64,000 nt of DNA, from positions 3,968,001 to 4,032,000 of the forward strand of contig NZ_CP009323.1 of NCBI RefSeq assembly GCF_000959725.1, given 5' to 3'. Both the position numbers and the translations under genes were made by a program. The number at the start of each line of letters is the position of its first letter. The stretch's first letter is position 1. The stretch is from Burkholderia gladioli (GTDB lineage Bacteria > Pseudomonadota > Gammaproteobacteria > Burkholderiales > Burkholderiaceae). The notes under the pieces are model-generated. The model was not told where the DNA came from. It searched no databases and was given only the letters and a program-made list of their open reading frames with translations. Shown here piece by piece: positions 1 through 8,840 of this stretch.

Positions 1-1511
1 CCTATCGTTGCCAGCCCGCGCTGCATGCGGCGCGCCCGCTGGCGGTGGCCGCGGCGCTGTCGGCCTCGCTCGCGCTGAGCGGCTGCTCGCTGTTCGCGCC
101 GAACGACGCGCCGCCCGCCATGCCGTCGCCAGCCCATTACGGCGCCGCGCCGCTGCCCGAATCCACCGTGGCCGCGCAGGGCGTGGCCCAGCACTTCACG
201 GTGGGCGCCCAGCCGGTGCCGGACTGGTGGAAGCAATACCGCTCGGACCGGCTCGACGCGCTGGTCGACGAGGGGCTGCGCGCCAGCCCCAACCTGGCCG
301 CCGCCGAGCACTCGCTGCAGGCCGCGCGCGAGCAGCTGCGCGCGCAGATCGGCAGCTCGCTGCTGCCGAGCGTCGACCTCGGCGGCCAGACGGCGCGCGA
401 GCGCGGCCTGGGCGTGCCCTCGTTCGGCCCGCCGACCGCGCTCTACAACCTGTTCGTCGGCCAGCTCCAGGCCAACTACACGATCGACCTGTTCGGCGCC
501 GCGCGCTTCGCCAACCGCGAGCTGCGCCAGCGTGTCGACGTCACGGCCTTCCAGCTCGAATCGACGCGGCGCGCGCTGGCCGCCAACATCGTCACGGCCG
601 CCATCACCTCGGCCGCGCTCGGCGAACAACTGCGCACCACCGAGCGCCTGGTCGCGCTCGCCAGGGAGCAGGCCGCCGACACCGCGAGCCGCTACCGGCT
701 CGGCTCAGCCTCGCGTTCGGACAGCTACGGCGCCGAGCAGAGCGCCGCCTCGCTCGAAGCCTCGCTGCCGGCCCTGCGCCAGCAATGGCTGAGCGCGCGG
801 CACGCGCTGGCGGTGCTGATCGGGCGCACGCCCGACCAGGCACCCGACGATCTCGCGCTGGCCGAGCTGCAGTTGCCCGAGGACGTTCCGGTGGTGGTGC
901 CCTCGCGCCTGCTCGAGACGCGCCCCGACATCCGCGCCGCCGACGCGGCGCTGAAGGCCTCGGCGGCGGCCGTCGGCGCGGCGACCGCCCAGTTGTTCCC
1001 GCAGATCTCGCTGTCGGCCTCGCTCGGCCAGGCAGGCTTCAAGTGGCCGCTGGCGCTGTCGGGCGCGGGCGGCATCTGGAGCGTGGGCGCCTCGCTGACC
1101 CAGCCGCTGTTCCATGGCGGGGCCCTGCTGGCCCAGCGGCGCGCCGCGCAGGCCAGCTACGCGGCCGCGGTCGAGCAGTACAAGGCCACGGTCCTGTCGG
1201 CGTTCCAGAACGTGGCCGACTCGCTGGCCGCGCTCGACAACGATGCCCAGGCGCTCGATGCCTCCAGCCGCGCGGCCGAGGCCGCGCGCGGCGCCGCCGA
1301 CGACGCCGCGGCCCGCGTGCGGCTGGGCGCGCTGCCGCCGTCGGCCAGCCGCGCCAGCGAGCAGCAGTATCGCAATGCGCAGCTCGATGCGATCCGCGCA
1401 ACCAGCTCGCGGCTCGCGGACACGGCGCGGCTGTTCCAGGCGATGGGCACGCCGCCGGATCCGGCGGGCAAGGTGGCGGCCCAGCCGGCGCCGGACGCGG
1501 CGGCTAAATAG
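1..1511 (+). CDS. NodT/OprM-family RND efflux outer membrane lipoprotein (5' partial)
   Basis: Outer membrane channel of a tripartite RND-type drug efflux pump, expected to form a trimeric beta-barrel and periplasmic tunnel. The frame is open to the left edge, so the true start lies just upstream. A GTG at 45 falls inside the signal sequence and is an unlikely start. The visible N-terminus is a hydrophobic Ala/Leu signal ending in a lipobox (L-S-G-C, Cys codon about 85–87), followed by two repeated helical OEP domains. The stretches VPSRLLETRPDIRAA and LFPQISLSASLG are typical of NodT/OprM proteins. Membrane fusion protein and RND pump genes presumably lie to the left, outside the window. The family assignment is firm; the substrate is unknown. 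Confidence 0.9.
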   Translation, partial: YRCQPALHAARPLAVAAALSASLALSGCSLFAPNDAPPAMPSPAHYGAAPLPESTVAAQGVAQHFTVGAQPVPDWWKQYRSDRLDALVDEGLRASPNLAAAEHSLQAAREQLRAQIGSSLLPSVDLGGQTARERGLGVPSFGPPTALYNLFVGQLQANYTIDLFGAARFANRELRQRVDVTAFQLESTRRALAANIVTAAITSAALGEQLRTTERLVALAREQAADTASRYRLGSASRSDSYGAEQSAASLEASLPALRQQWLSARHALAVLIGRTPDQAPDDLALAELQLPEDVPVVVPSRLLETRPDIRAADAALKASAAAVGAATAQLFPQISLSASLGQAGFKWPLALSGAGGIWSVGASLTQPLFHGGALLAQRRAAQASYAAAVEQYKATVLSAFQNVADSLAALDNDAQALDASSRAAEAARGAADDAAARVRLGALPPSASRASEQQYRNAQLDAIRATSSRLADTARLFQAMGTPPDPAGKVAAQPAPDAAAK

Positions 1512-1558
1512 GCGAAGCGGGCAAGGACGGTGGCGTGCCCGGCGGCACTGCCATCATT

Positions 1559-1603
1559 GCGGGATTTCCATATCATCATTTCGTCTCGTGAATGGAATCC
1601 CGC
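1559..1603. repeat. Imperfect inverted repeat after efflux gene
   Basis: The arms GCGGGATTTCCAT (1559–1571) and ATGGAATCCCGC (1592–1603) pair with one bulged T across a 20-base spacer. The hairpin sits about 48 bases after the efflux stop codon. No T-tract follows, so it is not a textbook intrinsic terminator; it could be a Rho-region hairpin or an RNA-stabilising element. Confidence 0.45.
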
Positions 1604-1651
1604 ATTCCGTCCGATGAATAAATGGACGGATTCGAACACAAACTCCCAATA

Positions 1652-1677
1652 ACTTTACTAAACAACACTTTACTAAA
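1652..1677. repeat. 11-bp direct repeat ACTTTACTAAA
   Basis: ACTTTACTAAA occurs at 1652–1662 and again at 1667–1677, a 15-base period, inside the AT-rich spacer upstream of the LysR gene. It could be a pair of binding half-sites or chance in AT-rich DNA. Confidence 0.5.
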
Positions 1678-1997
1678 ACGCCGCGAATTCCCACCGATGC
1701 CGCGATTCATCCCGAGCAGGATCCAATCGCGATTTCCCGTGCCGAACAGGCCAGCCCACGCGACTTTCCGCCTTTCATCCCGCCCCTTCCTCTGGATTGT
1801 GAATCGAATTTTCGATCACGACATTCCGATTCATTCAAACGGTAATCGCCGCTGATTTGCCGCGCAACACCCTCAGAGTCTGAGATTTCGAAGGGATTAG
1901 TGTTTTCCCGTGGATTAGCCGTGTTATTGTTTTTCCGGGCCATTCAAACGCATCCGTTTGACTCCGTTTCCTCAATAACCATACGAACGAGCTTCCA

Positions 1998-2948
1998 ATG
2001 GACACACTCGTCAGCATGCAGGTATTCCGCCATATTGTCGAAATCGGCAGCTTCGTCGGTGCAGCCGAACGAATGGGCATGTCGTCGGCCATGGCGAGCA
2101 AGCACGTCGCGCATCTGGAAAGCCGGCTCGACGCCCGGCTGCTGCATCGAACCACCCGGCGCGTTTCCCTGACCGAGGCCGGACGTGAGTACTACGAACG
2201 AGTGGTGCCGGCGCTGATCGAGATCGACGAGGCCAGCCAGTCGGTCAACACCGAGGCGATCGTGCCGCGCGGGCGGCTGCGCGTGGTGTCACCCTCCTCG
2301 TTCGGGTTGCGGCACCTGGTGGGCGCGGTCACCGACTACACGGCGCGCTACCCGGAAGTGAACGTCGACGTGGCGATCTCCGACCGCGTGCTCGATCCGG
2401 CCGACGAGCGCTACGACATCGCGATCCTGGTCACGCCTTCGAGCACCAAGCCCGCCTCGCCGTTCGCGCGGCCGCTGGCCACCGCGCAGATCCTGTTCGT
2501 CGCCTCGCCAGCGTATCTCGCCGAGAACGGCACGCCAGCCACCCTCACCGACCTGGCCGCGCACAACATCCTGCAGGACAGCAACGGCGCGGGGCCGCTC
2601 GACTCGATCGCGCGCGAGGCCGCCATCGCCTCGCGCGTCGCGCTGAACAGCAACCTCAGCGTCAACCAGCCGGAAGCCTTGCGGATCGCCGCGGTCAATG
2701 GCGCCGGCATCGCCCTGCTCGGCACCGACGTGACCGGCGACGACATCGACGCCGGTCATCTGGTGCCGCTGCTGCGCGACGTCTCGCCCACCCGCCGGCT
2801 GTCGATCCACGCCACGCTGGGAGGCAGCCCGCGTGCCTCCACCACCAGCCGCTCGTTCGTCGACTTCCTGGCCGAGCGTTTCGCGCAGCGCCCGCTGTGC
2901 GCCTCGCTGGACCCGGTGCCCGCCGCCGCGCCGATGGCGCTCGCCTGA
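1998..2948 (+). CDS. LysR-family transcriptional regulator
   Basis: A 316-residue DNA-binding regulator. Residues about 1–60 form the winged helix-turn-helix, with the typical stretch LDARLLHRTTRRVSLTEAG. The rest is a two-lobed periplasmic-binding-protein-like effector domain. The length is normal for the family. ATG 1998 begins directly at the conserved MDTLVSMQVF-type N-terminus, although the ribosome binding site is weak. The gene sits between an AT-rich spacer and the convergent sigma-54 regulator, with no divergent partner, so its target cannot be read from context. It could control the upstream efflux gene or a distant locus. The C-terminal tail is Ala/Pro-rich. Confidence 0.9.
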   Translation: MDTLVSMQVFRHIVEIGSFVGAAERMGMSSAMASKHVAHLESRLDARLLHRTTRRVSLTEAGREYYERVVPALIEIDEASQSVNTEAIVPRGRLRVVSPSSFGLRHLVGAVTDYTARYPEVNVDVAISDRVLDPADERYDIAILVTPSSTKPASPFARPLATAQILFVASPAYLAENGTPATLTDLAAHNILQDSNGAGPLDSIAREAAIASRVALNSNLSVNQPEALRIAAVNGAGIALLGTDVTGDDIDAGHLVPLLRDVSPTRRLSIHATLGGSPRASTTSRSFVDFLAERFAQRPLCASLDPVPAAAPMALA

Positions 2949-2990
2949 AGCCGGCGCGCGGCCCACTCGGCCGATGGCATCCGCGAGGAA

Positions 2991-4478
2991 TCAGAGGTCG
3001 CGGCCCGCGAGACCGAGCGCGCGCATGCGCCGATACAGCGTGCGCTCGCTGATGCCGAGCCGCGCCGCCAGCGCCTTGCGCGAGCCGCGAAAGCTGCGCG
3101 CCACCTGGCGCAGCGTGTCGTCGTCGGGCGCGCCGCGCGCGAGGCCCGCCTCGGGCGGCGCCTGCAGCGCCTGCGGCAGGTGCTCGGCGCGGATCACGCC
3201 GTCGTCGGCGAACAGGCAGGCGCGCTCCAGCACGTTGCGCAATTCGCGGATATTGCCGGGCCAGGCATGGGCCTCGAGGCAGGCCCGCGCGCTTTCGTGC
3301 AGCGTCCAGGGACGCGCGCCGGGCCGGCCGTCTGCAATGCGGCGCAGGATCGACTCGGCCAGCAAGCCGATATCGCCGGGCCGCTCGCGCACCGGCGGCA
3401 GTTCGATCGGAAAGGCGCTGATCCGGTAATAGAGATCCTGGCGGAAACGGCCGTCGCCGATCATCTCGCGCAGCGGCTGGTGGGTCGCCGCGACCAGCCG
3501 GAAGTCGGCGCGCAAGGCCTCGATGCCGCCCACGCGCCGGAACGTGCCCGACTCGATCAGCCGCAGCAGCTTGACCTGCATCGAGGCCGGCACGTCGCCG
3601 ATCTCGTCAACGAACAGCGTGCCGCCCTGAGCCGTCTCGACCAACCCGGGCTTGCGCTGGTTCGCGCCGGTGAAGGCGCCCTTCTCGTAGCCGAATAGCT
3701 CGCTCTCGAACAGCGATTCGGCGATGCCCGAGCAATCCACCACCACGAAGGGCCCCGCCGCGCGCGGGCTGGCCTCGTGCAGGGCCCGCGCGAACAGCTC
3801 CTTACCCGTACCCGATTCGCCGAGCAGCAACACCGGCAGCATCGAGGGCGCGACGCGCTGCAGGGCCGACAAGGCGCCGTTGAAGGCATCCGAGCTGCCG
3901 ACCAGGCCGCCCGCGCTGGGCCGCGCGGAGGCGCTGCGCACGGTGGTCAGCCGCTCGACATAGGCCACCACCGCCCCCTCGCCGTCGAACACCGGACGCA
4001 TCTCGACATCCACGTGCTCGGGCCCGCGCGGCGTGTGATGGATATGCAGCACGCGCGAGGCCGCGCCCGACTCGAGCGCCGCGCGCATCGGGCAATGCTC
4101 GCCGGCCTGGTCGCAAGGCACCTCGTAGTGATGCGAGACGCGATAGCAGTGACGCCCGACGTGCGCGCGGCCGGCGCCGCCGAACTGCCGCTGGTAGGCG
4201 CCGTTCGCGGCGAGGATCCGGTAGTCGGGATCGACCACGATCATCGGCTGCGGATCGTGCTCGAGGTAGGAAACCAGCGCGCCGAGGCCGGCCGGCGAGG
4301 TGGCCGGCACGCTCGCGCCCGATGGACCGGCGGCGGCCGTCGCCGGCGCGAGCGGCTCGAGCGGCACGATCGGGATCGTGCGCCGGGCATCGGCAACACG
4401 CTCGGCGCGAGGCTGGCCGGCATCCTCGGCAACATCGGGCGCGGGCATGGAGCGATGGGAGGGACGACGCGTGGACAT
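2991..4478 (-). CDS. fisR: FisR-like sigma-54-dependent sulfane-sulfur regulator
   Basis: A bacterial enhancer-binding protein (495 residues from this start) that would activate the divergent sulfide-oxidation genes with sigma-54 RNA polymerase. Residues about 68–180 form a PAS-like sensor with three cysteines, C111, C122 and C129. Their 11 and 7 residue spacing equals the sulfane-sulfur-sensing triad I recall for Cupriavidus FisR (C53, C64, C71). The AAA+ domain shows Walker A GESGTGKE (220–227), the sigma-54 contact loop GAFTGA (267–272) and Walker B DEIGD. A Fis-type helix-turn-helix ends the protein. The frame stays open upstream to 4676, but the extra residues are low-complexity Arg/Pro; ATG 4478 was chosen although its ribosome binding site is weak. 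Confidence 0.88.
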   Translation of the reverse strand: MSTRRPSHRSMPAPDVAEDAGQPRAERVADARRTIPIVPLEPLAPATAAAGPSGASVPATSPAGLGALVSYLEHDPQPMIVVDPDYRILAANGAYQRQFGGAGRAHVGRHCYRVSHHYEVPCDQAGEHCPMRAALESGAASRVLHIHHTPRGPEHVDVEMRPVFDGEGAVVAYVERLTTVRSASARPSAGGLVGSSDAFNGALSALQRVAPSMLPVLLLGESGTGKELFARALHEASPRAAGPFVVVDCSGIAESLFESELFGYEKGAFTGANQRKPGLVETAQGGTLFVDEIGDVPASMQVKLLRLIESGTFRRVGGIEALRADFRLVAATHQPLREMIGDGRFRQDLYYRISAFPIELPPVRERPGDIGLLAESILRRIADGRPGARPWTLHESARACLEAHAWPGNIRELRNVLERACLFADDGVIRAEHLPQALQAPPEAGLARGAPDDDTLRQVARSFRGSRKALAARLGISERTLYRRMRALGLAGRDL

Positions 4479-4592
4479 GGAAGCAGGCTCGGGCGGCCGC
4501 GGCCGCGAAGGGACAGACACACAGGACAAACGAATCGCCGCCGGCGCCAACACGGCAGGCCGACGGCGGCGACTGCCAATTCTGCCATGACA

Positions 4593-4608
4593 CTGCCATC
4601 GATGGCAG
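4593..4608. promoter_or_regulatory. Candidate enhancer site (16-bp perfect palindrome)
   Basis: CTGCCATCGATGGCAG is a perfect palindrome, preceded by two further CTGCCA copies at 4573 and 4582. It lies about 110–125 bases upstream of the -24 element of the persulfide dioxygenase promoter, the usual range for an enhancer-binding protein, and about 115 bases upstream of the regulator start. Inferred FisR binding site. Confidence 0.55.
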
Positions 4609-4700
4609 CAATTCATCGCACGCTGCCGCGCCCGTCCGGCGCGGCGCTTCCCGGCGCTCGAAAAAATCGCCGTCATATCAAATAATTAAGGAAAACACGC

Positions 4701-4720
4701 GCCAGCCTTGGTGGGCTGGC
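4701..4720. repeat. Inverted repeat overlapping the sigma-54 -24 element
   Basis: GCCAGCC-TTGGTG-GGCTGGC has 7-base perfect arms. Its right arm supplies the TGGC of the -24 promoter element, so a protein bound here, or local strand structure, could interfere with polymerase binding. Confidence 0.5.
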
Positions 4721-4732
4721 ACGCATCTTGTC
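4717..4732 (+). promoter_or_regulatory. Sigma-54 (-24/-12) promoter of the pdo-sqr operon
   Basis: TGGCACG-CATC-TTGTC closely matches the sigma-54 consensus TGGCACG-N4-TTGCA/T. The GG pair (4718–4719) would put the transcription start near 4743, leaving a leader of about 26 bases before ATG 4769. The divergent gene encodes a sigma-54 activator, which supports the call strongly. Confidence 0.8.
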
Positions 4733-4768
4733 TCGATTCGATGTTTTCCGCTTTCGGAGTGCCGTTCG

Positions 4769-5668
4769 ATGTCCGCCCCTGCCTTCACCGTCGAGTCGTT
4801 TTTCGATCCCGCCACCAGCACGGCCACCCATGTCGTCCTCGACACGGGCTCGCACGAGTGCGCGATCATCGACTCGGTGCTCGATTTCGACCCGAAGTCG
4901 GGCCGCACCAGCCACGCCAGCGCCGAGCGCGTCGCCGAGCACGTCGAATCGCTCGGCGCGCGCGTGCGCTGGCTGCTGGAAACCCATGTGCATGCCGACC
5001 ACCTGTCGGCCGCGCCCTGGCTGCAGGCACGCCTGGGCGGCGAGATCGCGATCGGGCGCGACGTCACCCAGGTGCAGAAGGTGTTCGGCGCGCTGTTCGA
5101 TGCCGGCCCCGGCTTCGTCGCGGACGGCCGCCCGTTCGACCGGCTGATCGACGAAGGCGACACGCTCGAGCTGGGCGCGCTCGCGATCCGCGCCATCCAC
5201 ACGCCGGGCCACACGCCGGCCTGCATGACCTACCTGGTCGCGCGCGCGGACGGCGGCTCGGCGCCGGCCGAGACGGCCGCCTTCGTCGGCGACACGCTGT
5301 TCATGCCCGACTACGGCACGGCACGCTGCGATTTCCCCGGCGGCGACGCACGCACGCTCTATCGCTCGATCCGCAAGGTGCTGAGCCTGCCGCCCGACAC
5401 GCGCCTCTATCTGTGCCACGACTACCAGCCCGACGGCCGTCCCGTGTGCGTGGTGACCACCGTCGCGGCGCAACTGCGCGACAACATCCATGTCCACCAG
5501 GGCATCGACGAGGACAGCTTCGTGGCGATGCGCACCGCGCGCGATGCCACGCTGGCGATGCCGGTGCTGATCCTGCCCTCGGTGCAGGTCAACATGCGCG
5601 CCGGGCAACTGCCCGAGCCGGCGCCGAACGGCATTCGCTACCTGAAGCTGCCGATCGACGCGCTGTGA
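4769..5668 (+). CDS. pdo: MBL-fold persulfide dioxygenase (ETHE1/PDO-like)
   Basis: A 299-residue metallo-beta-lactamase-fold enzyme expected to oxidise glutathione persulfide to sulfite with O2, a cytoplasmic step downstream of sulfide:quinone reductase. The metal-binding motif HVHADH covers H73–H78 (THVHADHLSA), with further ligands in HTPGHTPACMTY and GDTLF and the late His of LCHDYQPDG. The start is ATG 4769, with GGAG at 4756–4759 about nine bases before it. The same frame is open far upstream, but those residues are shadow sequence inside the regulator. It is the first gene of a two-gene operon behind a sigma-54 promoter, divergent from fisR, which supports the sulfur role over glyoxalase or lactamase functions. 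Confidence 0.88.
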   Translation: MSAPAFTVESFFDPATSTATHVVLDTGSHECAIIDSVLDFDPKSGRTSHASAERVAEHVESLGARVRWLLETHVHADHLSAAPWLQARLGGEIAIGRDVTQVQKVFGALFDAGPGFVADGRPFDRLIDEGDTLELGALAIRAIHTPGHTPACMTYLVARADGGSAPAETAAFVGDTLFMPDYGTARCDFPGGDARTLYRSIRKVLSLPPDTRLYLCHDYQPDGRPVCVVTTVAAQLRDNIHVHQGIDEDSFVAMRTARDATLAMPVLILPSVQVNMRAGQLPEPAPNGIRYLKLPIDAL

Positions 5669-5712
5669 ACCGCGCCGCCCCCAACCCGCATTCCCCCGAA
5701 GGAGTCCGCACC

Positions 5713-6996
5713 ATGTCCGCAACGTCCTCGACGATCGGCAGCGCCGGCGTGCCCGCCGCGCGCCACGACATCGTGATCGTCGGCGCCGGCGCCGCCGGCA
5801 TCGCCACCGCGGCCAGCCTGCTCAGGCGCGAGCGCTCGCTCGACATCGCCCTGGTCGATCCGGCCGGCACGCATTACTACCAGCCGGGCTGGACCCTGGT
5901 CGGCGGCGGCGTGTTCGAGGCGCCGGCCACCGCCCGGCCGATGGAAGCGGTCCTGCCGCACGGCGTGACGCGCATCCGCGCGGCCGTCGCCGCGTTCTCG
6001 CCCGAGCAGGACCGCATCACGCTGGAGGGCGGCGCGAGCATCGGCTACCGGCAGTTGATCGTGTGCCCCGGGCTGGAGCTGAACTGGGCCGGCATCGAAG
6101 GGCTGGCGGACACGCTCGGCAAGCACGGCGTGACCTCGAACTACCGCTACGACCTCGCGCCCTATACCTGGCAACTGGTGCAGGCGCTGCCGCGCGGACG
6201 CGCGATCTTCACGCAGCCGCCGATGCCGATCAAATGCGCAGGCGCGCCGCAGAAGGCCATGTACCTGTCGGCCGATCACTGGCGCCGCGCCGGGCGCCTG
6301 AAGGACATCGAGATCGAGTTCCACCTGGCCGGCAACGTGCTGTTCGGCGTGCCGGACTATGTGCCCGCGCTGATGGATTCGGTGCGCGGCTACGGCATCG
6401 ACCTGCGTTTCGGCGACCAGTTGGTCGCCGTCGACGGGCCGGCCCAGCTCGCGCGCTTCCGGCGCGCGCGCCCGGAGGCCGAGGGCGGCGGCAGCGAGGA
6501 GATCGAGCGCGAGTTCGACCTGCTGCACGTGGTGCCGCCGCAGCGCGCGCCGGGCTTCGTGCGCGACAGCGCGCTGGCCGACGCGGGCGGCTGGGTCGAC
6601 GTCGACCCGGCCACGCTGCGCCATCGCCGCTACGAGAACATCCACGCGCTCGGCGACGCCACCAACACCAGCAATGCCAAGACCGCGGCGGCCGCGCGCA
6701 AGCAGGCGCCGGTGGTGGCCCACAACGTGCTGGCCACGCTCGGCCGCGCGCGCGGCGTGGCGCGCTACGACGGCTACGGCTCCTGCCCGCTGACGGTCGA
6801 ACGCGGCCGCGTGGTGCTGGCCGAGTTCCTCTATGGCGGCAAGGTCGCGCCGACCTTCCCGGGATGGCTCAACGACGGCACGCGCCCCTCCAGGCTGGCC
6901 TGGTTCCTGAAGGAGAGCCTGCTGCCGAGGATCTACTGGAACGCCATGCTCAAGGGCCGCGAGTGGTTCGCGCGGCCGGCGATCAGCGAAGGCTGA
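5713..6996 (+). CDS. sqr: Sulfide:quinone oxidoreductase (FAD-dependent)
   Basis: A 427-residue flavoprotein of the pyridine nucleotide-disulfide oxidoreductase superfamily, expected to oxidise H2S to sulfane sulfur while reducing membrane quinone. The N-terminal FAD-binding motif GAGAAG is at residues 24–29. A redox cysteine C175 lies in IKCAGAPQKAMYLS and a second, C358, in YGSCPLT, a pattern of the type II (SQRDL-like) group. HALGDATNTSNAKTAAAARKQ is a typical second FAD motif. ATG 5713 has a strong AAGGAG at 5699–5704. It lies 44 bases after pdo and is probably co-transcribed from the sigma-54 promoter. A hairpin terminator follows. Confidence 0.88.
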   Translation: MSATSSTIGSAGVPAARHDIVIVGAGAAGIATAASLLRRERSLDIALVDPAGTHYYQPGWTLVGGGVFEAPATARPMEAVLPHGVTRIRAAVAAFSPEQDRITLEGGASIGYRQLIVCPGLELNWAGIEGLADTLGKHGVTSNYRYDLAPYTWQLVQALPRGRAIFTQPPMPIKCAGAPQKAMYLSADHWRRAGRLKDIEIEFHLAGNVLFGVPDYVPALMDSVRGYGIDLRFGDQLVAVDGPAQLARFRRARPEAEGGGSEEIEREFDLLHVVPPQRAPGFVRDSALADAGGWVDVDPATLRHRRYENIHALGDATNTSNAKTAAAARKQAPVVAHNVLATLGRARGVARYDGYGSCPLTVERGRVVLAEFLYGGKVAPTFPGWLNDGTRPSRLAWFLKESLLPRIYWNAMLKGREWFARPAISEG

Positions 6997-7024
6997 AGCC
7001 CCCTCGCAAGCCTCGTCAACGACG

Positions 7025-7060
7025 AAAAGCCCGGCTTCGCTTTGGCGAAGCCGGGCTTTT
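7025..7060. terminator. Bidirectional intrinsic terminator (sqr / potI)
   Basis: Sixteen-base perfect arms, 7025–7040 with 7045–7060, around a TTTG loop. The outer part is A4 on one side and a T-run on the other, so it can stop both sqr (plus) and potI (minus). Confidence 0.9.
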
Positions 7061-7095
7061 TCATGCGCAAAGGCGAGGCGCTCGCCTCGCCCGGA

Positions 7096-7914
7096 TCAGA
7101 CGGCGGCCGCGAGCCGGCGCCGTTCCTTGCGCAGCATGAACATGTTGGCGGCCACCACGCCGATCGTCACCGCCGCGATGAACAAGGTGGCCAGCGCGTT
7201 CATCTCGGGGTTCAGGCCGAGCCGCACGCGCGAGAACACCACCAGCGGCAGCGTGGTCGAGCCGGGGCCGGACAGGAAGGCCGACAGCACCAGGTCGTCG
7301 ATCGACAGCGTAAACGACAGCAGCCAGCCCGACACCAGCGCCTGCGAGATCAGCGGCAGCGTGACGGTGAAGAACACCTTCAGCGGCGTGGCGCCGAGAT
7401 CGAGCGCGGCCTCCTCGAGCGAGGGATCGAGCTCGCGCACGCGCGACTGCACGATGATCGCCACGTAGGACAGGCACAGCATCACGTGGCCGAGCCAGAT
7501 CGTGAACATGCCGCGCTGCGCGGGCCAGCCGATCCACTTGGCCAGCTCGATGAACAGCAGCAGCAGCGAGATCCCCTGGATCACCTCGGGAATCACCAGC
7601 GGCGCGTTGATCATGCCCGAGTAGAGCGCGTGGCCGCGAAAGCGCCCCATGCGCGCCAGCACGTAGCCGGCCCAGGTGCCGATCACCACCGAGGCGCAGG
7701 CGGTCAGCACGCCGATCTTCAGCGACAGCCAGGCGGCCGCGATCAGCTCGTCGTCGCTCAGCAGCGCCGAGTACCAGCGCGTCGAGAAGCCGGACCAGAC
7801 CGTCACCAGCTGCGACTCGTTGAACGAGTAGACGATCAGGCTCAGGATCGGGATGTACAGGAAGCCGAAGCCGAGGGCCAGCGCGACCAGGCGCAGATAA
7901 CGATTCGGCATCAT
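7096..7914 (-). CDS. potI: Polyamine ABC transporter permease PotI-like
   Basis: Inner membrane permease (272 residues) of a putrescine/polyamine importer. It has about six hydrophobic segments, and the binding-protein-dependent transport signature EEAALDLGATPLKVFFTVTL (about 167–186) contacts the ATPase. The length equals the PotC/PotI family. Start ATG 7914 overlaps the potH stop by four bases (ATGA-type), showing translational coupling; a second ATG follows at once. It is the last gene of the minus-strand operon potF-potG-potH-potI and is followed by a strong bidirectional terminator. Putrescine specificity is inferred from the family and operon, not from residues. Confidence 0.88.
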   Translation of the reverse strand: MMPNRYLRLVALALGFGFLYIPILSLIVYSFNESQLVTVWSGFSTRWYSALLSDDELIAAAWLSLKIGVLTACASVVIGTWAGYVLARMGRFRGHALYSGMINAPLVIPEVIQGISLLLLFIELAKWIGWPAQRGMFTIWLGHVMLCLSYVAIIVQSRVRELDPSLEEAALDLGATPLKVFFTVTLPLISQALVSGWLLSFTLSIDDLVLSAFLSGPGSTTLPLVVFSRVRLGLNPEMNALATLFIAAVTIGVVAANMFMLRKERRRLAAAV

Positions 7915-8840
7915 TTGCGACGGCCCTCCAGTTCCTTCGCCTGGAAGTGCTGGAACGCCGCCATTGGCACCAGCAGCAGCAGCACCATCGCGCAGGTCAC
8001 CGCCGAGGCCATCGGCCAGTCCGCGTTGTTGAAGAACTCGTTCCACATGACGCGGCCGATCATCAGCGTGTTCGCGCCGCCGAGCAGTTCCGGGATCACG
8101 TATTCGCCGACCGCCGGGATGAACACCAGCAGGCAGCCCGCGATGATGCCGTTTTTCGACAGCGGCAGCGTGATGGTCAGGAAGGCCTTCCAGGGCTTGG
8201 CGCCGAGGTCGTAGGCGGCTTCCAGCAGGCGCAGGTCCATCTTCACCAGGTGCGCGTAGAGCGGCATCACCAGGAAGGGCAGATAGGTGTAGACCATGCC
8301 GATGTAGACTGCCACGTTGGTGCGGTACAGCTCGATCGGCACGTGGATCAACCCGATCCAGATCAGGAAGTTGTTGAGCAGGCCGTTGTTCTTCAGGATC
8401 CCGATCCAGGCGTAGACGCGGATCAGGAACGAGGTCCAGAACGGCAGCATCACCGCCATCATCAGCAGGTTGCGCGAGGCCGGGTTCGAGCGCGCGATGT
8501 AGTACGCCATCGGGTAGCCGAGCAGCAGGCACAGCAGCGTGGTGACCGCCGCCACCCACACCGAATTCACGTAGGTCGCGAAATACAGGCTGTCGGTGAA
8601 CAGGAAGGCGTAGTGTGCGAGGTTCAGCTTGATCGTCAGCGCGCCGTCGGCGAACGAGGTCAGCTCCGTGTAGGGCGGAATGCCGAGCTCGAGCTCCGCG
8701 AAACTGATCTTCACGACCAGCACGAAGGGCACCGCGAAGAACAGCACCAGCCACAGGAACGGCCCGGCGATCACGGCCGCGCGCCCGCTCAGGCCGAGCT
8801 TGCGCACCGGCCACCGGAGGAACGTCGACAGCGCGCTCAT
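7911..8840 (-). CDS. potH: Polyamine ABC transporter permease PotH-like
   Basis: Inner membrane permease (309 residues), partner of PotI. A cytoplasmic N-terminus is followed by a hydrophobic segment near 24–45 and further segments spread to the C-terminus. The EAA loop reads LEAAYDLGAKPWKAFLTITL. ATG 8840 overlaps the potG stop by four bases, while a longer open frame upstream is shadow of potG. The two permeases would form a heterodimer driven by PotG and fed by PotF. Length and order match potFGHI operons in other proteobacteria. Confidence 0.88.
   Translation of the reverse strand: MSALSTFLRWPVRKLGLSGRAAVIAGPFLWLVLFFAVPFVLVVKISFAELELGIPPYTELTSFADGALTIKLNLAHYAFLFTDSLYFATYVNSVWVAAVTTLLCLLLGYPMAYYIARSNPASRNLLMMAVMLPFWTSFLIRVYAWIGILKNNGLLNNFLIWIGLIHVPIELYRTNVAVYIGMVYTYLPFLVMPLYAHLVKMDLRLLEAAYDLGAKPWKAFLTITLPLSKNGIIAGCLLVFIPAVGEYVIPELLGGANTLMIGRVMWNEFFNNADWPMASAVTCAMVLLLLVPMAAFQHFQAKELEGRRK

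Larger units (their letters stand above)
1512..1997. other. AT-richer spacer between efflux gene and LysR gene
   Basis: No convincing gene. Small frames here lack ribosome binding sites and family resemblance. The composition is clearly richer in A+T than the flanking genes from about 1605 onward. The spacer contains an imperfect inverted repeat after the efflux stop (1559–1603), an 11-base direct repeat (1652–1677), and a short odd-centred palindrome CTCAGA-G-TCTGAG at 1872–1884. The motif GGATTAG occurs twice around 1895–1918. These are plausible control elements for the LysR gene that begins at 1998. Confidence 0.5.

Noticed and set aside
1622..1855. A 77-codon frame in the AT-rich spacer
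   Set aside because: No ribosome binding site, no family resemblance and basic low-complexity translation.
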